Assembly (NCBI GenBank): GCA_025361465.1
Contig: JANYAG010000107.1
Coordinates: 1 to 6,630 of the forward strand
Direction: 5' to 3'
DNA length: 6,630 nucleotides
Source of the DNA: Gemmatimonadota bacterium
GTDB lineage: Bacteria > Gemmatimonadota > Gemmatimonadetes > Gemmatimonadales > GWC2-71-9
Under the pieces are notes generated by a model. The model worked only from the letters and a program-made list of their open reading frames with translations, did not search any database and was not told where the DNA came from. Positions 1 to 6,114 of the stretch are shown here, in pieces; the first letter of the stretch is position 1; each line of letters begins with the position of its first letter. The position numbers were made by a program, and so were the translations under genes.

Positions 1-905
1 CCTCGCGAGACGCCGCCCGACGTGCCAGCGCCGCCCGCGTACAGACCGGTTCCGCTCGCCGTCGCGAACGTCGGATTGCCGAGGGCATCACCGAACGCCT
101 TCGCACTCTCGAACCGGTCGGCCGGCAGCTTCTCGAGCGACTTCGCCACCGCTGCCGCCACGTTCGGCGGCACACTCTTGCGATGCACCGTCACCGGCTC
201 GGCGGGCGTGGTGATGATCTTCATGATGATCTGCTGCGCCGAGCCACCGAGGTGCGGCGGTTGCCCGGTGAGCATCTCGTACAGCACAGAGCCGAGCGAA
301 TACACATCGCTGCGCACGGAGATGTTTTTCTCCGCCGTCGCCTGCTCGGGGCTCATGTAATGCGGCGTGCCGAGGCTCAGGCCCGTCTCCGTCATCCGCC
401 CGCCCGCGGCCGCGCTCACCGCCAGGGCAATGCCGAAGTCCGCCACCATCGCGTGCCCGCCGTGCAGCAGGATGTTCTCCGGCTTGATGTCGCGGTGGAT
501 CACGCCGTGGCGATGGGCATAGTCGAGCGCGTCGGCCACGTCGCGCGTGATCCGCACCGCTTCGTCGATGCCGAACTGCGTCTCGCGATCGAGCTTGGTG
601 CGGAGCGTCTCGCCCTGGACATAGGGCATGACGTAGAAGAGAAAGCCGTCGGCGCTGCCCGAGTCGAACAGCGGCAGGATGTGCGGGTGCTGGAGTGCCG
701 CGGTGGTCTTGATCTCGACCACGAAGCGCTCGGCACCAAGCACGGCAGCGAGCTCCGGCTTGAGCACCTTGATGGCGACCTTCCGGTCGTGCTTCAGGTC
801 CTGGGCGAGGTAGACGGTGGCCATCCCGCCCGCCCCGAGCTCGCGCTCGATGGTGTAGCGGTCGGCGAGGGCAGCGGTCAGGCGCTGCGCGGCATCAGCA
901 GTCAG
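1..905 (-). CDS. Ser/Thr protein kinase, PknB-like (N-terminal part; C-terminus beyond left edge)
   Basis: This is a Hanks-type kinase that transfers phosphate from ATP to Ser/Thr of cytoplasmic proteins. All catalytic landmarks are visible, numbering from a CTG at 905-903. The glycine loop GAGGMATV is at residues 24-31, the ATP lysine K46 lies in VAIKVL, and the alpha-C glutamate is E64. The catalytic loop HRDIKPEN is at 137-144, DFG at 156-158, and GTPHYMSPEQ at 179-188. The kinase domain ends near residue 275 and a Gly/Ala/Thr-rich linker follows until the window edge. In related proteins this linker leads to a membrane helix and a TPR or beta-propeller sensor, which cannot be seen here. 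The start is odd: the frame opens after a TGA at 923-921 and has no ATG, GTG or TTG before the glycine loop. CTG at 905 gives an N-terminus of normal length (LTADAAQRLTAALADRYTIE). Function is secure; the exact start is not. Confidence 0.93.
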   Translation of the reverse strand, partial: MTADAAQRLTAALADRYTIERELGAGGMATVYLAQDLKHDRKVAIKVLKPELAAVLGAERFVVEIKTTAALQHPHILPLFDSGSADGFLFYVMPYVQGETLRTKLDRETQFGIDEAVRITRDVADALDYAHRHGVIHRDIKPENILLHGGHAMVADFGIALAVSAAAGGRMTETGLSLGTPHYMSPEQATAEKNISVRSDVYSLGSVLYEMLTGQPPHLGGSAQQIIMKIITTPAEPVTVHRKSVPPNVAAAVAKSLEKLPADRFESAKAFGDALGNPTFATASGTGLYAGGAGTSGGVSR

Positions 906-1045
906 ACAATGTCTCGCCGGTCAGGGGTTTCGGCGGTTGGGAGGAGCCGTCGGAGGAAGGTAGCGCCTGAATATGGCGCCAATGCGGCAGGCGGGTAGGG
1001 GGCCTCCCCGTGAAGGGGTCGTCCCGCGGGGTGGCTCAGACCGGG

Positions 1046-1112
1046 GTAGTGCCAGCCGATGCGCTTTGACGCCCCCATAGAGTTTGGCGACAGGTAGTGC
1101 AGAAAGTAGTGC
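1046..1112. repeat. Three direct copies of GTAGTGC upstream of the left kinase
   Basis: The heptamer GTAGTGC occurs at 1046-1052, 1094-1100 and 1106-1112 (GCACTAC on the minus strand). The two right copies are 12 bases apart start to start, and the first lies 48 bases, or four times 12, further left. They sit in the 256-base gap between the left kinase and the gene debris, 140-210 bases ahead of the kinase start. They could be binding sites for a regulator of that kinase, or chance. No clear -35/-10 pair is visible in the gap, and no protein is known to bind this word. Confidence 0.3.
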
Positions 1113-1161
1113 AACGCCCACGAGCGCCGGGCACCCGAAAGAGCGCTCCCGGATGCCTCGG

Positions 1162-1557
1162 TCAATGCGGTCGAAACGACGGCGGCAACTTGAGCGATGC
1201 GAGGTCTCGCTGGATCAGCGGGTCGTCAAAATCGACCCCTGGCCACTTGGATGCATCGTCCGGGGCGAAGAGCCCGACCAGGTTCGCCATGGCGCCGCGA
1301 ATGAGCGTGTGTCCGGTCGGATTGTCGTACACCCCGACGACTCGATCGCGGTGACCGGCTCGAAGCAGGAGACCTCGACCGAACATTCCGAAGAGTTTCC
1401 TTGCCACCCCATTTACTTGGCCGTTCTGGTCGCGAACCGCAGGCAGTTCGAAGAGCACTCTGCCCGTTTGGGCGTCTTCCATACGGACTGACACGCCATA
1501 GTCGTGCAAATGGCCACCGACGCCGAGCAGGCGACCCTGGAGCGGAAGTTCGGACGA
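1162..1557 (-). pseudogene. C-terminal fragment of a hypothetical protein with a HLHDYG motif
   Basis: About 131 codons in one minus-strand frame read as ordinary protein and end at a TGA at 1164-1162. The readable part begins at SSELPLQGRLL and goes through GVGGHLHDYGVSVRMEDA, an acidic and aromatic stretch, VYDNPTGHTLIRGAM and FAPDDASKWPGVDF. Upstream in the same frame (to about 1680) the translation is Arg/Ser-rich nonsense, because the neighbouring membrane fragment is coded there in another frame. The piece therefore has no start codon, RBS or signal peptide of its own. The wording recalls uncharacterised, probably exported proteins of Gemmatimonadota. The paired His in HLHDYG could bind a metal, but that is a guess. 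I read it as the surviving C-terminus of a deleted gene. A translational frameshift from the upstream frame is possible but less likely. Confidence 0.55.
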
Positions 1558-2077
1558 GCACGGGTACGTAGGGCATATACCCGAGCGCGAACCACTCCCC
1601 CATCGCCGCGACGGCTTGGGGGCCCGGGCCGACCAGGGCGCGGTCGACCGCTTGAATCGACAGATCATGCCAGGAAACACCAGGCTGGTTCAGGACGACG
1701 GCGCATTCGCGGTAGAAGAGATAGAACACCAGCAGGGGCAGCATCTGTCCGAGCGTGGCGATCGCGCGGCTCTTCGCGACGCGGAGCCTGGGCAAAAGTG
1801 TGAGTGCCAAAGCACCCGCCATCAGGTTCGCTCCGGTCAAGGCGAGAGCGGGCAGCCCATGAGGTCCGAAGAACACCACGCCTGTCGAGCCAAGACCGGC
1901 GATGACCATCGCGTGGATGCTCACTTTCCATGCCCGGGTGAGGAGTGCGAGGACCCCGGTCATGGGCAGGTGCAGGGCCATGAGGCCCCACAGCTGCCAG
2001 GGTGCACTCATCAGCACCAGTACGACGGTGCCGGCGAGATAGCTCGCAAAACAGGCCAGGAAGACCACGCCACTTGA
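1553..2077 (-). pseudogene. Fragment of a multi-helix membrane protein, PAP2-phosphatase-like
   Basis: About 175 codons encode at least five hydrophobic helices. They begin at GVVFLACFASYLAGTVVLVL and continue through WGLMALHLPMTGVLALL, the motif RAWKVSIHAM (near 1930-1907), FFGPHGLPALAL, LMAGALALTLL and LPLLVFYLFYRECAVVL, ending at EWFALGYMPYVPVLV. The KVSIHAM segment resembles the C-terminal region of PAP2-superfamily membrane phosphatases. The FYLFYRE...EWFALGYM segment resembles the N-terminal region of such proteins, so even this open frame may join two PAP2-like pieces in an unusual order (inference). No classical PAP2 catalytic motif (KX6RP, PSGH, SRX5HX3D) is present. Both flanks of the same open frame, 2245-2078 and below 1553, are low-complexity Arg/Ser/Pro-rich sequence typical of a wrong frame. 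No convincing start or end exists, so I call it a decayed gene. Confidence 0.5.
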
Positions 2078-2272
2078 ACAACACCCGCTTGGTACCGACG
2101 ATTGCACACCTCGCTGCGGACCGACGAGGAGATGCGCGCGTTTTTCTCCGGCGAGACGAAACGGCTCCCCCTTGCGCTGCGCGCGCTGGCCCACGATCGG
2201 ACTGTTGCCTTCCGGCCGCTGCTCCCAGCACACCGACGTCAGCAATTGGCTCCAGCGGATGCCTCCGCGTGA
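2078..2272 (+). pseudogene. Possible C-terminal tail of an unidentified plus-strand gene
   Basis: A 64-codon plus-strand frame opens directly after a TGA at 2075-2077 and ends at a TGA at 2270-2272. It reads WYRRLHTSLRTDEEMRAFFS, then GETKRLPLALRALAHD and RTVAFRPLLPAHRRQQLAPA. The acidic/basic/aromatic balance and the mostly G or C third codon positions in its first two thirds look like real coding, unlike the competing frames. There is no start codon with an RBS. Its left limit coincides with where the oppositely oriented membrane-protein fragment begins, so this point may be a recombination junction. I do not recognise the family. It could still be a chance open frame in GC-rich DNA. Confidence 0.33.
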
Positions 2273-2345
2273 TCTCGGCGGGCCATCATGACGCCTTCCT
2301 GTCGCTTGACCTCCGCTTCGATCGGCCGCCCAGGAAGGGGAGCAC

Positions 2346-5249
2346 CTACTCCACTCTCCCCAGGTACTTGTCCAGCCATCCTAGCACCTCGCGCATCAGC
2401 CGACCACGCTCCGAGGTGACATCGTGGGCCGCCTCAAGCAGGACATGCTTCTTGTCTGCTGCCGGCGTCCCGAGCATCGCGAACATCGGCGACTGCGAGG
2501 CGTCGAGCGAGAACGTCGCGTCGTACCGGCCGTTCACCATCAGAACAGGCTTCTTCAGTCGCGGGACAAAGTCGGCCTGGTCGCCGCCCCGTGTCGGCTG
2601 CTCGAGGAAGAAGCCGCCATCGAGAAAGACCGCCGTCCGCAACCGGTCCTGCGACATGGTTGCGTAAATTGCCCCCTCCGCGGCCCCCATGCTGACGCCG
2701 AGATAGGCGAGGTCATCGCCCCTGATGTCGGCGCGGGTCTGTAGATAGTCGATCGTCCGCGCGACATCCTTCGAGCGCTGTGTGGTGAGGGCCAGTTCCT
2801 GCGCTGCGCCCGGTAGTGCGCCTTTCAGTCGCCGCTCGTAGGTGTCCTGATACACCGGGTACACCACCGCCCGCCCGCTCTGCACGATGTAGTCGAAAAA
2901 TGTCGTGTCACCAAGCTTGTTTGAGTCGTGCAGGTCGAGCACCCGCGCGCTCGGGAAGAAGATCACTGCTTGGTACGGCGGCTTCACGTGCGTCGGAAGA
3001 AAGAGGTAGGCCGACATCCGCTGCTGACCGTATGCTGCATCATAGGAGACCTTCATCACTCGATAGTCGGCGGTCGTCGCGACGACCTTGTCCTCCTTGG
3101 CGTTCAGCGGCGACTGGTCGTACGCATACATGACCGTGTAGGCCTTGAAGACCGCATCACTCGCTGGGGTGTAACGTGCGAAGTCGCGACGGATGATCTT
3201 GATCGGCTGCTGCGCCGCGACTGGCACGGGGCCGAGGTTGCGGACGCCGCGCACCCCGTTCTGCATCGAGCGGTCGAACGGCGGCAGCGCCTCGGCCTCG
3301 CCGTAGAGATACGGCGCCGACCCCCACGCCCCGCCAAGGATCAGTCGCAGATGGGTCTCGTTGGCGTTGCTCACCCACTCGCGGACATTGCCCGCCATGT
3401 CATACGTGCCGTACGGCCCGAGCCCGCGGAACTTCCCGACCTGCGCCACCGCCGTCCCCGACATATTGCTCACCCGCCCGACGAACGAGGCCAGAGCCGA
3501 TGGCCCGGCGAGACTCCACTGCGCCATCGTGGGGAGGACCTTGCTGCGGAAGGCGAGATACGCCACCGCCTCGTACCAGCTGATCCCTGCCACCGGCAGC
3601 GAATCCTCGCCCACCGGAAAATGTCCTGCCGACCACCCCGCCGGCCCCGGCCGTCCGCTTCGGTCCCTGAAGCGTGGCGTCGCCACATCCCACGTGAGTG
3701 TCCGGTCGCCGTCCACGAACGGCTCCGTCCAGTACTTCCGCTGGCGGTACCCGCCGCTGTCCACGAATTGCTGATACTCGGCGTTCGTCACCTCGGTGCG
3801 ATCGATGTCGAACGCGGGGAGCTGGTACGGCCCCACCCAGCCGATGAAGGCGATATAGTCGCCATATGTATCGGCACCGACTCGCACCATTCCCGGCGGC
3901 GCCATCGCCATACTGTCGAGCGCGAAGTGCATCTTCTGGTGCATCGGAGGTGCGATGATCACCGGCTTGCCGCCCGGCGGAGTCAGCCGCCAGCGATAGT
4001 ACCCCTTCGGCAGCTCGACGTGCGAGAGCGGCGTCGACCCGAGCACCCGCCAAGCGCTGTCAGGCGTGAGATAGTCCTGCACGGCCACTTCGACGCGCGC
4101 TGGCGTGGTGGTGATCGCGATGGTGCTCCGTTGTGCCGCCGCGAGATTCGTGAGGACGGAATCTCCCGGCAGGTAGCCGAGCGCCCGCTGCAACACCGCC
4201 GACGCCCCTAGCCGGAGGTCGGCATCCATGAGGCGTGTGATGATCGCCGGGGCCTCGAGGCGAGCCCACCGCTGGTGTGCATTCCGCACCAGATACCAGC
4301 CACCAAGCGCGAGTGCGCCGACCAGGGCCACTGCCGTAGCCGCGGCCCAGCGCCAGCGCCTGATGCGCGGCAACATCCCCGCCGCTAGTGGGCGCGTGTC
4401 GCCCGACATCTTCGCCATCGCGAGTTGCATCGCGGTGCGCATTGCGCCCGCACTCGCAAAACGCGCCGCCATGTCGCGTGACATCGCGCGCGAAATCAGT
4501 GCCTCGACTCCTGCCGGGAGGTCGGGGCGCAGGACGGTGAGGGACGGGGGCGTCTGCTGACTCACAGCCTGGAGGAGCGCCCAGTCGGTGGCCCCCTCGA
4601 ACGGCGCTCGCCCGGCGAGCAGTTCGTAGAGTACGACGCCGAGACTCCAGAGGTCGGTCCGCCCGTCGACCGCCTCGCCAAACGCCTGCTCTGGTGACAT
4701 GTAGAGCGGGGTGCCCGCCGGCGCACCGAGTTCGCTGCGGGAAAGCGTGGCATTCTGCTCGTCTCCCGGCGCGAGTAGCTTGGCGAGCCCGAAGTCGAGC
4801 ACTTTCACCTGGCCGCGCGGCGTGACCATCACGTTGGCTGGCTTGAGGTCACGATGCACCACGCCGCGCTCGTGCGCCTCCTCGAGTGCCTCGGCGATCT
4901 GGATCCCGTAGCTGAGGACTTCCGTGACGGGAAGCGGCCCGTGCTGCCGTCGGCTGGATAGCGGCTCGCCCGGCACCCACTCCATCACGAGGTAGGCGGT
5001 GTCGCCCTCTTCGCCCACGTCATAGACTGCCGCGATGTTCGGGTGGCTGAGCTTGGCGAGCGCCAGCGCCTCCTTGCGAAAGCGCCGACGCGCCGTCTCA
5101 TCAAATAGAACGCTCGGCGGGAGGACTTTGAGCGCGATATCGCGCTGGAGTCGCTCGTCGTGGGCGCGGTACACTACCCCCATCCCGCCGGCCCCGAGCA
5201 GGGAGAGGATCTGGTAGCGTCCGAGGCGTGAACCAGCGGCCAGAGCCAT
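2346..5249 (-). CDS. Transmembrane Ser/Thr kinase with FGE/SUMF1-like and alpha/beta-hydrolase domains
   Basis: This is a 967-residue one-pass receptor kinase. The N-terminal cytoplasmic kinase has GAGGMG at 19-24, K41, E60, HRDLKPAN at 132-139, DFG at 152-154 and SPE at 185-187. Arg-rich RIRRWRW precedes a membrane helix at about 301-321, which places the remainder outside the inner membrane. A PEGA-like beta segment spans about 376-432. An FGE/SUMF1-like domain spans about 452-673 (DRTEVTNAEY, LPTMAQW, DMAGNVREWV, ILGGAWG). An alpha/beta hydrolase of dienelactone-hydrolase type spans about 700-967, with nucleophile Ser853 in GVSMG and likely triad partners Asp910 (NGRYD) and His942 (AAHD). 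I see no cysteine anywhere in the protein. The usual GFRC near the FGE end is GVRG here, so formylglycine-generating activity is not expected and that domain more likely binds a ligand. The start at 5249 fits the family opening MALAAGSRLGRYQIL; a GGAG lies 13 bases upstream, rather far for an RBS. Confidence 0.93.
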   Translation of the reverse strand: MALAAGSRLGRYQILSLLGAGGMGVVYRAHDERLQRDIALKVLPPSVLFDETARRRFRKEALALAKLSHPNIAAVYDVGEEGDTAYLVMEWVPGEPLSSRRQHGPLPVTEVLSYGIQIAEALEEAHERGVVHRDLKPANVMVTPRGQVKVLDFGLAKLLAPGDEQNATLSRSELGAPAGTPLYMSPEQAFGEAVDGRTDLWSLGVVLYELLAGRAPFEGATDWALLQAVSQQTPPSLTVLRPDLPAGVEALISRAMSRDMAARFASAGAMRTAMQLAMAKMSGDTRPLAAGMLPRIRRWRWAAATAVALVGALALGGWYLVRNAHQRWARLEAPAIITRLMDADLRLGASAVLQRALGYLPGDSVLTNLAAAQRSTIAITTTPARVEVAVQDYLTPDSAWRVLGSTPLSHVELPKGYYRWRLTPPGGKPVIIAPPMHQKMHFALDSMAMAPPGMVRVGADTYGDYIAFIGWVGPYQLPAFDIDRTEVTNAEYQQFVDSGGYRQRKYWTEPFVDGDRTLTWDVATPRFRDRSGRPGPAGWSAGHFPVGEDSLPVAGISWYEAVAYLAFRSKVLPTMAQWSLAGPSALASFVGRVSNMSGTAVAQVGKFRGLGPYGTYDMAGNVREWVSNANETHLRLILGGAWGSAPYLYGEAEALPPFDRSMQNGVRGVRNLGPVPVAAQQPIKIIRRDFARYTPASDAVFKAYTVMYAYDQSPLNAKEDKVVATTADYRVMKVSYDAAYGQQRMSAYLFLPTHVKPPYQAVIFFPSARVLDLHDSNKLGDTTFFDYIVQSGRAVVYPVYQDTYERRLKGALPGAAQELALTTQRSKDVARTIDYLQTRADIRGDDLAYLGVSMGAAEGAIYATMSQDRLRTAVFLDGGFFLEQPTRGGDQADFVPRLKKPVLMVNGRYDATFSLDASQSPMFAMLGTPAADKKHVLLEAAHDVTSERGRLMREVLGWLDKYLGRVE

Positions 5250-5375
5250 GGGGAAAGGTTCGCTCCGAATTACCGGCTGGCAAGGGGCTGCCGATTGCTG
5301 GAGCCAGGATGTGCCGGTGAGCGCCCACGAGCGGGGAATCCCCCAAATAGCGCTCGCTGACGCTCGCGGGGCAGG

Positions 5376-5417
5376 TTCCCAAGCTGACGGTCGCGGGTTC
5401 GAGCCCCGTCTCCCGCT
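5376..5417 (+). tRNA. 3' half of tRNA-Gly(CCC), probable attachment-site remnant
   Basis: The anticodon loop TTCCCAA (5376-5382, anticodon CCC at 5378-5380) is followed by the 3' anticodon stem GCTGA and variable loop CGGTC. A perfect T-arm comes next, GCGGG-TTCGAGC-CCCGT (5393-5409), then the 3' acceptor strand CTCCCGC (5410-5416) and discriminator T at 5417, the usual base for bacterial tRNA-Gly. CCA is not encoded. The matching 5' half is missing: there is no D-arm, the anticodon stem fails at two of five pairs, and no GCGGGAG lies at the right distance. A partial match, GCGGGGA at 5331-5337, would need 14 extra bases. Identity starting exactly at the anticodon loop is typical of tyrosine-recombinase att sites in tRNA genes. 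The fragment cannot act as a tRNA. Confidence 0.72.
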
Positions 5418-5427
5418 TGAATTGATC

Positions 5428-5463
5428 AAACCCCCGAGTCGTCGGTTGCTGACTCGGGGGTTT
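5428..5463 (+). terminator. Strong hairpin terminator after the tRNA-Gly remnant
   Basis: AAACCCCCGAGTC (5428-5440) and GACTCGGGGGTTT (5451-5463) form a perfect 13-bp stem around a 10-base loop. The arms end in A and T runs, so it could work as an intrinsic terminator in both directions. It lies 10 bases after the tRNA remnant, where a tRNA gene's own terminator would be. This suggests that the DNA to the right is the original tRNA flank. It also insulates the 5525 gene from upstream transcription. Confidence 0.85.
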
Positions 5464-5514
5464 GGCGTAGCTTGGCTGGTAGCAACCCGACCGGCTCAGC
5501 CGCACTCAGCCAAC

Positions 5515-5518
5515 GGAG
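5515..5518 (+). promoter_or_regulatory. Ribosome binding site for the 5525 membrane protein
   Basis: GGAG lies six bases before the ATG at 5525, a good Shine-Dalgarno match and spacing. It supports ATG 5525 over the second Met codon at 5534. Confidence 0.65.
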
Positions 5519-5524
5519 ACCCCA

Positions 5525-6103
5525 ATGTCCACCATGCACAGGCTGCTCATGATCGCCAGCCTCCTCGGAGTCGTTACCTTCTTCCTCCCGTTTGCGTGGA
5601 GCACCTCAGGATTGATGGCGATCAGGGATGGCCTGCTCTGGCGGCTGGCGGTGCCGTTCCTGGTTCCGTTTGTGGCGGTTGCCGCCCGGATGGTACAGCT
5701 GCAGCGGGGAGAACTGAGTGCCGGGGTCCGGCGCGCGATCTACGTCTGGTCGGTCGCAACCATCTGCGTCACGCTGTCGCTGTATCTCCCTGGTGAGAAC
5801 ACCTCACTGCCGTCGGGCCTCAGCGATTGGGTCGCCTACCTTCTGCCGTTGGCTGTGGTCGTCCTGGGCACTCTGGTGCTCCTCCGCGCTCGCAAGTCAC
5901 CAGAATCGGAGTCTCGGCGTCAATTCCTCGCTCTCCGCGTCGCGTACCTGCCGAACGCATCCGTCTGTCTTTTTTCCTTCATTCCTGGCGACGCCAATAT
6001 CGGAGCGTACCTCGCGTTGGTGACAACGGTGATCTATGCGGCGGACGTCGTGCTGGCTGCCACCGAGCGGCCGCTTCAGCTGGGCCGGATTTCTCCGGCC
6101 TGA
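5525..6103 (+). CDS. Hypothetical integral membrane protein, about six helices
   Basis: This 192-residue protein is almost entirely hydrophobic. Likely membrane helices are at about 7-25, 38-58, 71-88, 101-121, 136-152 (weaker) and 158-178. They are linked by short charged loops such as RARKSPESESRR at 121-132. No catalytic or transport motif is recognisable and I cannot place it in a named family. It begins 61 bases after the hairpin terminator, so its promoter should lie in 5464-5524, though I could not identify a convincing one. The next gene starts 11 bases after its stop, so the two are probably one operon. The frame is intact, with typical high-GC third positions. It is probably an ordinary chromosomal gene outside any element ending at the tRNA remnant. 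Confidence 0.8.
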   Translation: MSTMHRLLMIASLLGVVTFFLPFAWSTSGLMAIRDGLLWRLAVPFLVPFVAVAARMVQLQRGELSAGVRRAIYVWSVATICVTLSLYLPGENTSLPSGLSDWVAYLLPLAVVVLGTLVLLRARKSPESESRRQFLALRVAYLPNASVCLFSFIPGDANIGAYLALVTTVIYAADVVLAATERPLQLGRISPA

Positions 6104-6107
6104 GGGA
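6102..6107 (+). promoter_or_regulatory. Ribosome binding site for the lipoprotein, overlapping the upstream stop
   Basis: GAGGGA begins within the TGA stop of the membrane protein and lies seven bases before ATG 6115. The overlap suggests translational coupling of the two genes. Confidence 0.6.
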
Positions 6108-6114
6108 TCCCACC

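Noticed and set aside
183..998. 271-codon plus-strand open frame over the left kinase
   Set aside because: Its translation is His/Arg/Val-rich low-complexity sequence lying antisense to a kinase with every catalytic motif. It is a shadow of a GC-rich gene.
902..1165. 87-codon minus-strand open frame ending in the TGA that overlaps the kinase start
   Set aside because: No recognisable protein, no clear RBS, and a composition (Pro, Arg, Ser, His) expected of intergenic GC-rich DNA.
1226..1552. Continuation of the membrane-protein frame past the join
   Set aside because: It becomes Arg/Ser/Pro-rich nonsense exactly where the other frame becomes sensible, so it is not a true C-terminus.
2294..2338. 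Inverted repeat CCTTCCTG / CAGGAAGG as terminator of the receptor kinase
   Set aside because: The loop is 29 bases and no T-run follows on the minus strand, so intrinsic termination is not supported.
2928..4211. 427-codon plus-strand open frame
   Set aside because: It is antisense to the FGE-like and hydrolase regions of the receptor kinase. The Arg/His/Pro-rich composition has no domain pattern.
1115..5333. Shared 12-mer CGCCCACGAGCG at 1115-1126 and 5322-5333, upstream of both kinases
   Set aside because: About this many 12-base matches are expected by chance in 6.6 kb of GC-rich sequence, and the distances to the two starts (about 210 and 73 bases) differ.
5331..5337. GCGGGGA as the 5' acceptor strand of a complete tRNA-Gly
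   Set aside because: It pairs at five Watson-Crick positions plus one G-U, but position 7 fails. The distance to the anticodon loop is 14 bases too long and no D-arm with GG loop residues is present.
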